Source: Calliopum simillimum
Taxonomy: Eukaryota > Arthropoda > Insecta > Diptera > Lauxaniidae
Length of the DNA stretch: 64,000 nucleotides
Reading direction: 5' to 3'
Assembly: GCA_951812925.1 (NCBI GenBank)
Contig: OX638372.1
Span: forward strand, 8,990,001 to 9,054,000
This document shows, one piece after another, positions 46,589 to 58,195 of the stretch (its first letter is position 1; each line of letters opens with the position of its first letter). The notes under the pieces were generated by a model. It was not told where the DNA came from, searched no databases, and was given only the letters and a program-made list of their open reading frames with translations. A program made the position numbers and the translations under genes.

Positions 46589-47161
46589 ATGCAAGAAGTT
46601 TGGTTTCTTTTTAAACTTTTGGAAACGCTCTTGGGTATCCTATGCATGGGTTTTCACATTAGAGGATTTTTAAATGTTGAAGCTATTCAACATAATCTCT
46701 TCTATTGTGGAACATTTTTCGGATTCACTCTTATTGCTATGTTTGGAAATCTAAGCATTTGTGTTGGATCGGGACCTTCGCCGCTCATGGAAGCAATTAT
46801 AAATGCATTTGCAGCTGTTATGTATATTGTGGCATCGATTCTATCAATGTATCAAGCTGAAAAGGATTTTCATCTCATGTATTTGTCTGACTTTGAAGAG
46901 CCATTGCATCCGTTTTTCCGTTACTCGAAATCACAAAGCATCTGTGCACTGGCTAATGGTGCTTTGCATCTAATGCATTCAATATTTGCATTTGATGTCA
47001 TTCTAATACCGGAAGTAACTGAAACAGTTTTTGGTGAAGATGAAAATGAAGCAACACAACCAATAAAATTGTATATATTTGGCAAGGATATACACGAAAA
47101 ACTCGAAGATTACCAATGGTTTAGAAAGCTATCGGGTAAAAATGCGCTGAGTGAAATTTAA
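46589..47161 (+). CDS. Four-helix membrane protein, tandem copy 1 (190 aa)
   Basis: An uninterrupted frame from ATG. Four hydrophobic helices are visible at about residues 6-25, 40-62, 68-90 and 117-140. Between helices 3 and 4 lies a conserved hydrophilic loop (YQAEKDFHLMYLSDFEEP), and the C-terminal tail is acidic then basic (TQPIKLYIFGKDIHEKLE). Helix layout and the NGALHLMHS segment recall the insect septate-junction protein Snakeskin and related insect-only families, but I cannot assign a named gene. AATAAA at about 47240 can serve as poly(A) signal. Unlike copies 2 and 3, no acceptor-like sequence precedes the ATG. Confidence 0.85.
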   Translation: MQEVWFLFKLLETLLGILCMGFHIRGFLNVEAIQHNLFYCGTFFGFTLIAMFGNLSICVGSGPSPLMEAIINAFAAVMYIVASILSMYQAEKDFHLMYLSDFEEPLHPFFRYSKSQSICALANGALHLMHSIFAFDVILIPEVTETVFGEDENEATQPIKLYIFGKDIHEKLEDYQWFRKLSGKNALSEI

Positions 47162-47353
47162 AATTTAATATTGTCCTCTTTTTTCCCTTTTCTCTTTCTT
47201 TATTAAATTTGTTAGATTCGATACTATGTATTTGCATCTCAATAAAAATTCGTTCCAGAACTGAGTCGATTTGTTTTTATACTTTATGCAGCCTGAAAAA
47301 ATCTGGAGAAATTTTATAACCAGACTGTTTTTTTATATAAGACTAAGGCTTTA

Positions 47354-47703
47354 GATGTGTTCCATAATCCGTGTGGTTTCAATTACTTTTCATTTCGGTA
47401 CCTTTTTGATGAAAATGTTGAGTCACGATACGTGTAAAAAGAATTAAAATCTCTTGTGGAGAATTACTTGTTGTACAAATAATACTGCTTAGGAAATATT
47501 CTTAAAAAACCACAAAAAATCGAAAAATTTGATTTCATCGAATATTTCCTATTTTTCGTAAATACAAATAAATAATATTTGTCGAACTTGTAATTCTCCA
47601 CAAAAAATATTCTAGTACTTTTTATCGTTCGACACACCATTTTCATCATAAAGCCTCTTAAATGAAAAGTAATTGAAATCACACGGATTTCGGAACAGGC
47701 CTG
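47354..47703. mobile_element. Fold-back MITE 'CAGGCCTG', copy B
   Basis: Right end ...gatttcggaacaggcctg; left end gttccataatccgtgtggtt is more decayed. The centre repeats aggaaatattc in inverted form near 47490 and 47545. It lies between tandem copies 1 and 2. Confidence 0.7.
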
Positions 47704-48145
47704 AGTAAATTAGAGTTTGTGTCTTCGTTTTTTATGGGCTCGAAAACCCCTTTACCGATTTCGAAGAAATTTTCACAATATAGATCAGAGAAAGATAACA
47801 GGGCCAGGAAAATGAATGGTGCCACGCCCTTAGAAAACAAAATTCGACATATTTCAGAAACTGTTTGACGCATGGTAATGAAATTTGGCACATATGTATA
47901 GGGCATTATGCTAAATAACACACAATAGAAAAATGGGCGGTGTCACGCCCCTTAAAAACTTTAAGTTTTTAGTAATGAACTCACAGCTGACATATACGTA
48001 TAACGAAATAGTCCAAGTGTATTTAATATACCATGATATATTCTCAACTCAAATTAATACAATTAACAACAAATTACTTGATATTTGGCTTGATGGTAAA
48101 TATGTGTATGACGAAGAGTTTTCATATGCAAACTCGAAAATGACA
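47704..48145. repeat. Spacer with GCCACGCCC-type dispersed repeat
   Basis: tgccacgccctt (47820) and gtgtcacgcccctt (47940) with atgaaatttggcacatatg match the theme of the 424-bp array at 60.2-61.6 kb. No gene. Confidence 0.5.
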
Positions 48146-48478
48146 AATTTTGAGTTAATACACTTTTGTAGTGGGGTGATATACTGCCATCTTCTTAAAT
48201 CTCTAGACATTATAGGGATTTTAATTGTAGAGTTATGCATGAGATTAAACTTGCTACTATTTCAAAATAAAATATATGCAACTGAATATAAATTGAAATT
48301 ACTTTCAGAAGCATCAATTGCTTCAGTTTTTTAAATATTTCTTACAATTTAGTGTTTATTTTATAAACAAATATTATATTTTTTGTTTTATTTAAAACCA
48401 TTTACCTATAATATCTAGGGACATTAAATCTTGAAAAGCAGTTAAGACAGCAGGATAGTATTACACATATCTTACAGA

Positions 48479-49051
48479 ATGCAAGAAATTTGGATTCTAT
48501 TCAAAATTCTGGAAACAATATTGGGTTCAATCTGCATGGGTTTTCACGTCAGTGGATTCCTTAATGTCGAAGCTATACAGCATAATCTCTTTTATTGTGG
48601 AACATTTTTCGGATTTACACTTATTGCATTGTTTGGATGTCTGAGCATTTGCCTTGGGAGTGGACCTACACCGTTAATGGAAGCAATTGTCAATGCATTT
48701 GCAGCTGTTATGTATATCGTGGCATCGATTCTATCAATGTATCAAGCTGAAAAGGATTTTCATCTCATGTACTTATCAGACTTTGAAGAGCCAGTGCATC
48801 CATTTTTTCGTTTCTCAAAGTCACAAAGCATCGCTGCACTGTCCAGTGGTGCTTTGCATCTAATGCATTCAATATTTGCTTTTGATGTCATTCTAATACC
48901 GGAGTCATCTGATTCTGAAATTGGTGATGGTGATCACGAAACAACACAGCCAATTAAACTTTATATATTTGGTAAGGATGTACATGAAAAGCTCGAAGGA
49001 TTCCGTTGGTTTCGTTGGCTATCGGGAGGACGCGAAGCGGATGAAATTTAA
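48479..49051 (+). CDS. Four-helix membrane protein, tandem copy 2 (190 aa)
   Basis: Same length and layout as copy 1, with most changes in the C-terminal linker (DSEIGDGDHE) and the tail end. Helix and loop residues, including YQAEKDFHLMYLSDFEEP, are unchanged. The ATG is preceded by atatcttacaga, which looks like a splice acceptor one base before the start, so a 5' exon may lie upstream. AATAAA at about 49126 follows. Strong conservation of protein against changed silent sites implies that all copies are maintained. Confidence 0.85.
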   Translation: MQEIWILFKILETILGSICMGFHVSGFLNVEAIQHNLFYCGTFFGFTLIALFGCLSICLGSGPTPLMEAIVNAFAAVMYIVASILSMYQAEKDFHLMYLSDFEEPVHPFFRFSKSQSIAALSSGALHLMHSIFAFDVILIPESSDSEIGDGDHETTQPIKLYIFGKDVHEKLEGFRWFRWLSGGREADEI

Positions 49052-49995
49052 AGTTCAAGATTGTATCTACACTAAAAAAAAATGTATTTTGGTATATACC
49101 TATGATTTCACATGTAGTGTTTATCAATAAAATCTAAGTAAGCAATAAAATTAAGTTTAACATACGTTAAAATGGGAAAAGTTGATTTGGAAAAACGTTA
49201 ATTTGGTTTGGAAGAACGGCAGGTTAATTTGATTTGGGAAAAGTTTATTTTGATTTGGACAACTTTTATTTGCTGTGGAAAATGTTTAACTTGAAGTGGA
49301 AAACCTATATCGCACACCCGTTACAAAAACACTTGTCCGATGAATTGCGATCGATAGAACTCTTTTTGTAAAATCATGTATAACTAGTAGAGTATTGCAT
49401 TAAAAACCTTCTCAATTTTTTATTAATGTACTTTAACGAAGAAATGAGTGCTAAAGATGGCATTTAAGCGGAGAAATACAGATAGTATCTCTTTTTAAAG
49501 ATGCACATTCAAGCTATTCAGAGATAGCAAAAAAGAGATCTCCAAGACGTCAGTGTTCAAAATTGCAAAAGAATGAAGAATTCACCTACTACGATGATAA
49601 ATCATTTTAACAGCCAAACAATTTGCAGGGGATATATCCAATCCTACTCTAAGAAGACGGTTTTATGACTTGATGATGCTTAATTCAAATCCGGTAATAG
49701 AATTGCTCTATCATGTCAGAATTTTAGAATATCCTTACCTATAAATTCCAAAAATACAAGGTTTTTAGGTTTTTCGCTACTTTTGAGATCTTATATTATA
49801 AGTTATGATTTCTGTTTTGGCAAAAGTTTCAAAGGGAGCAAAAACACATAGTTGAATATTTTGCAGGCTACAATTGGAAGGAAAAATTTTAGATGACTAC
49901 CCGATAGCTCATTTTGAAGACAATAAATAGAACTAAGCGATTCAGTTAGTATAAAAGAACAGACATTTTCGTTTTTTGTGTTTTCTGAAAAATGC
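49052..49995. other. Spacer between tandem copies 2 and 3
   Basis: 3' flank of copy 2 plus unrelated sequence with a ttgatttggaaaa/tttggtttggaaga short repeat at 49180-49300. No gene was recognised. Confidence 0.5.
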
Positions 49996-50348
49996 AAAAT
50001 TTTTGAGTTAATACACTTTTGTAGCGAGTGTGCGATCTACTTAAATCTCTAGACATTTTAGAGATTTTAATTGTAGAGTTATGCGTTAGATTTCAGCGGT
50101 TTTTAAGATGAATTGAACTTGCTACTATTTAAAAAAAAATATATATATGTTCATATATATATTGAAATTACTTTCAGAAGTCTCAAATGCTTCAGTTTTT
50201 CAAATATTTCTTGCAGTTTAGTGTTTTGTTTTAGTGTAAACAAATATATATATTTTTTTATATTTAAAACCATTTGCCTTTAGGCACATTAAATTTTGAA
50301 AAGCAGTTAACGCAGCAGCGTATTTACTATTTACACATATCTTACAGA
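49996..50348 (+). repeat. Duplicated upstream block of copies 2 and 3
   Basis: From ttgagttaatacacttttgt onward, this region matches 48146-48478 through shared phrases such as aaatctctagacatt, gaaattactttcagaag and acacatatcttacag. The duplication that made copies 2 and 3 therefore carried roughly 330-350 bp of 5' flank. Confidence 0.7.
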
Positions 50349-50933
50349 ATGCAAGAAGTTTGGTTTCTATTCAAAATTCTGGAAACAGTATTGGGTACAA
50401 TCTGCATGGGTTTTCACGTTAGAGGATTCCTTAATGTTGAAGCTATTCAACATAATCTCTTCTATTGTGGAACATTTTTCGGATTTACACTTATTGCTTT
50501 GTTTGGAAGCCTAAGCATTTGCGTCGGAAGTGGACCTTCACCTCTCATGGAAACAATTGTCAATGCAATTGCAGCAATCATGTATATTACAGCATCCTGT
50601 CTATCAATGTATCAAGCTGAAAAGGATTTTCATCTCATGTATTTGTCAGACTTTGAAGAGCCATTGCATCCATTTTTTCGTTACTCAAAGTCTCAAAGCA
50701 TCGCTTCACTGGCTAATGGTGCTTTGCATCTAATGCATTCATGTTTTGCTCTTGATGTTATTATAATTCCGGAGCCACCAGCACCACCTGAAGGAGTTGA
50801 GGCAGCTGAAGGTGATAACGAACCAACACAGCCAATTAAACTGTATGTACTTGGTAAAGATATACATGAAAAGCTGGAACGATTCCGTTGGTTTAAAAGG
50901 CTATCTGGAAATCGCGAATTGAATGAAATTTAA
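50349..50933 (+). CDS. Four-helix membrane protein, tandem copy 3 (194 aa)
   Basis: ATG at 50349 chosen because it aligns with the starts of copies 1 and 2 (MQEVWFLFKILE); the frame is open upstream but only from a non-ATG codon. The four helices and the YQAEKDFHLMYLSDFEEP loop match the others. The linker before the tail is longer and proline/alanine-rich (PEPPAPPEGVEAAEGDNE). An acceptor-like tatcttacag precedes the ATG as in copy 2. AATAAA near 51010. Confidence 0.85.
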   Translation: MQEVWFLFKILETVLGTICMGFHVRGFLNVEAIQHNLFYCGTFFGFTLIALFGSLSICVGSGPSPLMETIVNAIAAIMYITASCLSMYQAEKDFHLMYLSDFEEPLHPFFRYSKSQSIASLANGALHLMHSCFALDVIIIPEPPAPPEGVEAAEGDNEPTQPIKLYVLGKDIHEKLERFRWFKRLSGNRELNEI

Positions 50934-51287
50934 AGTTTAAGATTTTATTTATATTGAAGAAAAATTTTTTTTGGTATACATACATACATATTCAAATGTA
51001 CTGTTTCTCAATAAAATTTCGGCCGGAACTGTGTAAAACTTTAACATTATTCATTCACCTTGAAGTTTTTTTTTAAATGGATGAACTAAATTTTTATTTT
51101 ATAATTCCATGCGATTCAGCTTCATCTTTAATTCCATGCGACTCAGCTTCATCATCTAATTCGATTTTGATTGGAAAAATTTTGATATCGAATTAGATGA
51201 TAAGGGTGATTATTCCAGAAAAAAATTTCAAATCGATTCTGTATTTTGTTCTTTGGAAGGGTTCTCTCGATTTGATTGCATTTAATG

Positions 51288-52143
51288 CATGTTCTGTAAT
51301 CCAAGTGGTTGCAATTACTTTTATTTTAGAAGCTTCTTGATGAAAATTTTGAGTCATACGATAAAAGTTCTACAAATAATATTGACTAGAATCGCGCAAT
51401 GGTCAAAATTAATTAAATAATTAAATAATTTTGGTACTTTATTGACAGTTTTAGTACTTTTCTTGCTATTTGGTACAAAATAGAAGAGCTCATTTATCAT
51501 CCCTGGTGCAAATGACAAATGTGAAACGAAAAGAAAACAAAAAACATGAAGTCAGTGTTAGTCAGCTTTTTGTCTTTCTCTTTTCAGCTCTATGTGACCG
51601 CGTATTTTTTCGTTGTAATTTTTGAAAAATTTGCATTTTACTTGCAATTTTACTTGACTTGATGGCAAAATATTAAAATAATTTTAACTTTGTGCACGTT
51701 TACACACAAATACCTTTCTAATGGTATATAATCCAAATTTTACTTGACTTGATGGTAAAATATTAAAATAATTTTAACTTTGAGCACGTTTACACACAAA
51801 TAGCTTTCTAATGGTATATAATCCAAAGTCGTGCTCCATTTCTAACATAGTAAAATAGGTGGGACAAATTTTCGTCTCGAGTATTAATATAGATTTGTAT
51901 TTACGAAAAAGTAACCGTTTAGGAAATATTCGATAAAATCAAGTTTTTCGACTTTTTGCGGTTTTTTTAAGAATATTTCCTAAATGGTTGATTTTTAGTT
52001 AATGCAAATGAATATTATTTGTACAACCTGTTATTCTCCATATAAGAGATTCTGATACTTTTTATCGTTCGACTCACCGTCTTAATCAAAAAGCCTCCTA
52101 AATGAAAAGTAATTGAAATCACACGGATCTCAGATCAGACCTG
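51288..52143. mobile_element. Fold-back MITE 'CAGGCCTG', copy C, interrupted
   Basis: The left part (51288-51410) reads gttctgtaatccaagtgg...caattactttt; the right part (about 51893-52143) reads tttacgaaaaagtaaccgtttagg...acacggatctcagatcag. About 480 bp of other sequence, including a 90-bp tandem pair, is inserted between them. Confidence 0.6.
51646..51826. repeat. 90-bp tandem pair
   Basis: Two units beginning ttttacttgacttgatgg, at about 51646 and 51736, differ at a few positions (gcaaaa/gtaaaa, gtgcac/gagcac). A diverged relative lies at about 2860-2990. Confidence 0.75.
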
Positions 52144-52567
52144 ATAATTCCTTTGGTCACTTTTTGCGGTTTGTGCTCTATTTAGTTGCAGAACTTTCGC
52201 ATCACAGACGTAAATTTACCTAAAAATTTTAATTAAAAAAAAAATAATTTATTTGAGTTTTGGTGTATTTTCTTCTTAAGATGAGGTTTTGCAAGGATTG
52301 CTTTAAAGTAGTGCACTTTGTATATTTGCCATATTTTAAAAACATCTTATAGCCACTGAGCACACATACATTTCACCTCACATAATTACACTGAACAAAT
52401 TGCGAATAACTATGATTTATACTTTTTTTGTTTTATTACATAATATAGAAATAAAAATATAATCTTTATATAATTATAGTATAACATTAATTAAAACTAA
52501 AACGCACCTAATATATAAATTATATAATTCTAATTTAACTGAAAACTATTCTTCACGACGTTTTCTA

Positions 52568-52590
52568 CTCTCTCTCTCTCTCTATCTCTG
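52568..52590. repeat. CT microsatellite
   Basis: A run of ctctctctctctctct-type dinucleotides in the 3' flank of the CAF-1 gene. Confidence 0.8.
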
Positions 52591-52669
52591 AATCTAAAAT
52601 GTATACATTAAGCAAATCCAAAAGCATAACGAACGAAAAACAAAATGCAACAAAATGCATCAAATAAAA

Positions 52670-55600
52670 CTAATCAAGAACTACAACTTCATCAGTTTCC
52701 ATTGGTGATGATGCCGCCTGTGTTTTTGATCTAGAAACAATTTCAGCTTTTTCATTGGCTTCTTCCTTCGTTTTTCTCAAAAACTGACTTATTAAAGCAT
52801 TTTTCGCTGGAGTAGAAATTTGTTGTCCACGCGCTACCGACATCAATAATGGAACGCGTTTCTTAACAGTCGACACTGACGGCACAACTTCTGGTGCAGC
52901 AGCATCAGCAATAGTATGCTTGCCATTGCCCGATTCAGTTTTTTTGCTTTGCATTGGTGATTTTGTTACATGTGGAACTTTTGGCGATTTCGATTTTTGT
53001 TGTAATTGTTGTGCCTTCTCTTCGCTTGTTAATACTTTTGTGAACTTTGTTATAACATCAGCCTTTTTCTTTTTAATTTTCTTTTGTTGTGAAGTTGGGG
53101 ATTTTTTTCCCGTTAACTCAATAGTGGTGTTCTCGATGACTGAATCTTCTGCAATCGCTGGAGTATTTTTATCACTGTGTACAATTTTCGCGTCAACAAA
53201 TTTGGGCTGCAATGTATAAGTCCATGTATTGTGTAAGTCTAAATTTTGCATATCGAATTTCTTAAGTATTTCCTCTGATACTAACCAGCAAAGTTTCTTT
53301 TTGTTCTTTTTTGTTTTTGAATGACTATTTAATTCAATTATTTGCCAAAGGGCAAATTCATCAATTTTTTCTCTTACTACTGATTTAATTGGTCCACGTA
53401 CATCGCCATTTTTAATCGAGTCTTCTGTCTGCTCAACAAAAGCTATAAATTCTTTTATAATGAAGTCTTTCTTATGTCGATTTCCATGTACTAAACGTAT
53501 TAGGTCTTTAAGCATTTTCTCTGTCAGCACAATTGGTTTCTTTTTATCCGTCTGACCACCAGTAGTACTAGTGGTCGGCGAGTTAGGTTCCACAGTATCA
53601 TTAGTTGATTCTGTTACAATGGGTTCTTCAATAATTGGGGCAGCTGTGCAGAGCATAGCTCTTAAATTAAGACTATTCCAAATTATGTTGGGGCATAATT
53701 CTGGTTGATTACCATTATAATCCTGCCAAATGCAGCCAATTAACCGTGGCTTTATTTTTTCCGTTTTCTTCTTCATTTCCTGTGCAAACTCTTGTTGCAG
53801 TATCTTTAATTTGGCTTTTTGCGCCTCACGAGTGTTATCATCACCTAAACCGCATTCGTCCTCGTTTTGCATTTCTTCATCACTCAAGTGCCCATGTGGC
53901 ACAAACCATTCGTTATCAACTTCATAGTCATCATCTTCTGATTCTTTTTCCTTCTCATCGTCACTACCATTTAATGACTCACCAGGTTCTTCCTCTTCCC
54001 ACTCTAAGTCTGAGTCGACTTCATAATCGAAGTATTTCTTTGAAAGTAAGAAAAAAAAAAAAAAATACGTTATGAATTGAATTAATTATGAACTTTTTAA
54101 AATTATTACATTATCCTGTCCAAGTGGTCGCCTTGGTGTTATAACATTAGTTTTTTTACGCCATGTGCCAAAGTATGGTGGTCTTCGATTTTCATGAAAT
54201 TTGAAATACTTTGCACGAAATCGTTCAACTACAACCGCATGCTCTTCGACGATAGCTTGCGCTGCACGTTCGAGTTCGTCTTCTGAACATGTAAGAAATA
54301 GATAGAACGTTGCTTATTATTTAAACATAATAACAAAGTTTTACATGGGTTTTATCCTTGAAATATGGAGAATGTTTTCTTAATGAGGAAAATTACAGCA
54401 ATTCAATGGCAGAAATTACACTTTTTCTTGTAAGTGTGAGATAACATCAATCATGGCACAAAATATCTTTTCTTTTATACTTTCTAGGAAGGATACCTCA
54501 CAATTTAAATCTAGCCAGAAGCATATAAAAAAAATGTGTTTTCTTTAATAATAAAATGCATTTACCAACAATTACGACATCATCATCCCCTTCTTTTACA
54601 TCCACAGTTGGTCTTCTCCATTTGCCGGGTTGAATTTTACCCGTTTTCAATTCACACAGATACAATTCTGCTTTATCTGGCAATACTTTTTTTGTATTAT
54701 CACAAAGAAAAGCATCCAAACTTCCACGTGCATCATTTGAAAAATCTTTACGTAAAATCGGAGCTAACTGCATATCACCTTTAATTTGAAATGGACGAAA
54801 TGCCAAGGCTTCGTTACTAACGGTTTTCTCAACTCCTTCTTTAACTGCTAACTTCTGAACTTCAATATCTGCGCCTGCGTTCTTCAAACGTTGTGATGAC
54901 TTGGGTACAAAAAATTTCGTAAAGGCTTCAGCAGCCTTCTTTTTCTTATTTTCGGCATCTTCTTTTTCTTGTTCTTTACGCTTGCGTTCTTCTTCTTTTT
55001 TGCGTAAATCTTCTTCCTTTAACTCTGTACGTTTGCGGCGCTCTTCATTTTTTGCCTCAATTTCTGCTAGACGTTTCCGTTCTTTCTCTTCGCGATCTTT
55101 ACGTTTTACATCTTCTTTTTCCTCGCGTTCCTTGCGCTTTTGCTCTTCTTTTTCGTCACGTTCACGTTTCTTAGCCAACTCCTTTTCCTCTTTTTCTCGT
55201 TGCTTCTGTTGTCGCTCCTCTTGCAGTTTACGATCTCGTTCTTCTTTCTGTTCTTGTAAGCGACGCTCTTTATCTTCACGAGCTTTTTTTCTCTGTTCCA
55301 CCAAACGCTGTTGCTTCGGTGTTAAGTTCTTGAGCTGTTGCTTCGAAGATACATTGCTACCTGGTAACGGACTACTAGGAGCAGGCGAATCCATTACCTT
55401 TGAATCCCTTCTGACCGATAATTTGCTATCCTCTTTGTCATCATCATCATCAACGATACTCGATGGCGATGAGTTAGCGGCATCTTCATCATCAGTTTCG
55501 ACATCATCAATACCTGTAGTTGTTTTAAATAGTGTTGTTCTAGTGTTGTGTTTCTTTGATTCAATTATTATTCCATCATTATTTACAGATTGTTGTTTAG

Positions 55601-57319
55601 TCGTGGTTTCTTTTTTTGCAACAAATGCATCTAATGTTTTTAAAGACTTTCTTGTCGACGATGTTGCTTTTTTATCGGAGGAATCATTATCAGAGTCAGA
55701 TTCTATGTTTATTGTATCGATAGGTTGACTGTCAATATTTTTGTTTGAATCGATTTGTTTGGTACGTTTGTTAACATTGGATTTTGGACTATCTTTAGGT
55801 TTTGTTGGTGTGTTTTTGATAGTTTGATTTGCGGTTTTAGAAGGATTTTTTTTCGTCTCTTTATTTGTAACATTTTCTTCCTCTTTTACTGCGTTCATAA
55901 TTTTTTCATCAACATTTTTCTGAAAAAAAATTATAAAAATGTGTTAGATAATAATTTTCTAAAAGTATTTAAAACTAGGGATAGATGTTCATGCTTAAAC
56001 AAAAAACATTAATTTAAAAAAAAGAAGACGTAACCTCTAGCTTTTGTGTTTTTCGTGGCTAGCATGGTTTAAAAATGCAAATAATAGCATGGACAGACGA
56101 AAGCGTTAATCCGCATCAGCAGTCTTAATCCCGATTTACTTGTGCATTATCCCCATCTCAATACACATCGACTCTAACGTTAATATATGAAATCGATGTG
56201 AATTAGTACAGAATTGAGCTATTTCAATATGGTAACGCTGTCGATAATTATAATTAAATTATAATTAATTAAATATGAAAATAATTTGGGCGTTGTTTCG
56301 TTTTTATTTTTGAGCGTTATTTACTATCGCCGAAAATAATTTGTTACTTATTTCGCGTATTGTTTTGGTACGTTTTTTCGTATTGTTTTTATGAAAAAAC
56401 GCCAAAAATACATTAAAATAACGACCAAATTATTAACGAAATAAAGCCCAAATTTTGGATGTTATTTATAACCAAAAATTATTTAAATGTACATATGCAT
56501 TTATGATTCATTTACCTTCTCTTCATAGTTTTCCTTTGCAATAGCTGCTTTGTTGCATTTTTCTTTTTCTTCTACTTTAGGACGCTTCTGAGGATTTAAC
56601 TCAGCTGCAATAACCTCAATATCATCACCAGACTCTGCGAAACTCTGTTCTGCTGTGGCAGATTTACGCTGAGATTTCCTACGTTTTTTCTTGCCACTTA
56701 GAGGAAGTTTAATTTGTAATTTTGTTGAACTACCACCTCCCGCGGATCCGGTACCACCACCACTACAGCTGGATGATGCACTGGCGCTTTTCGGTGTTCC
56801 TGCACCCTTGCGCTTTTGACTTTTGTTTAGTGGTGTTTTTGAGGATGAATCAACTTTTGTTGAAACATTTGTTGCCTTTGCTACTTCTTTTTCTCTTTCT
56901 GCCTCATCATCATCTGTATCACCCAAGAGTATAGTCCCCTCTTCCATTACTGTTGTATTTGTTGAGTTGATTTTTTTCTTTTTAGATCTTGTAGTTGACA
57001 AATTTTCTTTTGCGGGTGAACCATCCTCATCCTGTTTTTCTTCGGTGCCGGAAACTTCATTATATGAAAGTTTGCGCTTACGCACTTCATTAATAGAAGA
57101 GACTTCTCCATCACCAACTGCAGAATTGAGTGCCTCTAAACCACCGCCGCTACCATCTGTTTCTGATTCAACCAAAACACCAGTCGTAGGTGTTGAGCTG
57201 GGCGTAATTATTTTGAAAGGCAATCGAGCTTGGACCAATTTTTTTCCACTTAATTTCTCCGAAGTTGCTTCTTTTTGCTCCTGACGCACTGTTGGTGTTT
57301 TGTTTCCTACGTTACGCAT
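52670..57319 (-). CDS. Caf1-180: Chromatin assembly factor 1 large subunit (CAF-1 p150/p180)
   Basis: Exons on the minus strand: 57319-56516, 55919-54566, 54282-54110, 54037-52670; 3699 nt, 1232 residues, phase kept. Order of parts: N-terminal PCNA-binding motif KKLVQARLPFK (residues 26-36), acidic and Ser-rich stretch, the long Lys/Glu/Arg (KER) helix at about 480-605, a second PCNA-like FTKFF, the conserved ENRRPPYFGTWRKKT, the acidic YEVDSDLEWEEEEPGES block that holds H3-H4, the WFVPHGHLSDEE motif, and a C-terminal winged-helix region. CAF-1 places H3-H4 on replicating DNA in the nucleus with the p105 and p55 subunits. The gene looks complete. A frame on the opposite strand over the KER region is a codon-bias shadow. 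Confidence 0.96.
56283..56465. repeat. TTGGGCGTT-type repeat in CAF-1 intron 1
   Basis: Repeats phrases of the Crag intron-15 block (aatttgggcgttgtttcg, aataaagcccaaattttgg). Ends not resolved. Confidence 0.45.
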
Positions 57320-57920
57320 TTTAACCTTAGTTAACGTTTTGGTTTTCTTTTATAAGTTTCTATTTAACAAAACTTTGGTTTAACTAACATTTAGAAGTCG
57401 AAATTAAACAATTTTAGTATTATTAAAAACAGCAATCAATGCAGAAAAATTTGTTTAAATGCGCCTACTGAACTTGTCAAATGATGCAAAAAAGGCGCCA
57501 TGTTCATGAAATGAAGTGTGTCGCAGTTGAATAAAAATTTAGCTTTTAGTATGTCACAGTAGATGGCGGTAGTAGTCGGACATCTCGGGCATCCCTTGCG
57601 GAAAAAAATAGTTCATCTATGTATTTTCATAGAAAAGAAATTTATTACAAAAAGAGAAAAAAATTTTGGCAAAATTTGACCCAGCAGAAAGTTTGATCAC
57701 CCAAACATAGCTGTTTGGCACATTCCTTTCGTTGCTCGAATCATTCCATTGTCACATCAGAATACACTTTCCTTTTATTCAGCGCTGGCCGCTCATCGTA
57801 TCATTCCTTTGTTGGCTTCTACAAGAAGGTGCAATCGAAATATTCGGGGATCAGGTTTCTTCTTTTTGGCTATGTCTTTGAATTTATTTGTGATAAAACA
57901 TCATTTTATGCCTTCCATTG
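57320..57920. other. Upstream flank of CAF-1
   Basis: Promoter side of the CAF-1 gene. I see no clear TATA, DRE or E2F consensus. From about 57824 onward it grades into diverged minisatellite units. Confidence 0.4.
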
Positions 57921-57921
57921 G

Positions 57922-58195
57922 TAGGCGCAATCTGAACAAAACATAATTTTGTGCCTTCGATAGGAAGGCGCAGTATGAACGGAACATCATTTTGTGCCTT
58001 CAATGGGAAGACGCAATCTGAACAGAACATCATTTTGTGCCTTCGATTGGAAGGCGCAATCTGAACAGAACATCATTTTGTGCCTTCGATTGGAAGGCGC
58101 AATCTGAACAGAACATCATTTTGTGCTTTCGATCGGAAGGCGTAGTAGAACAGAACATTATTTTATGCCTTCGATTGGAAGGCGCAATCTGAACA
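57922..58195. repeat. 43-bp minisatellite, about 6 units
   Basis: Unit begins gaaggcgcaatctgaacaga and ends gtgccttcgattg. Central units are nearly identical; flanking ones are diverged or shortened. Because 43 is not a multiple of 3, successive units are read in different frames, so open frames across it are not genes. Confidence 0.85.

Noticed and set aside
47933..48334. 133-codon open frame upstream of tandem copy 2
   Set aside because: No recognised domain, not matched by an equivalent frame upstream of copy 3, and it overlaps the duplicated promoter block.
54901..55728. 275-codon open frame on the + strand, Ser/Arg/Phe-rich
   Set aside because: It lies opposite the Lys/Glu-rich coiled coil of the CAF-1 gene; its composition is the complement of those codons.
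56823..57284. 153-codon open frame on the + strand
   Set aside because: Antisense shadow of CAF-1 exon 1.
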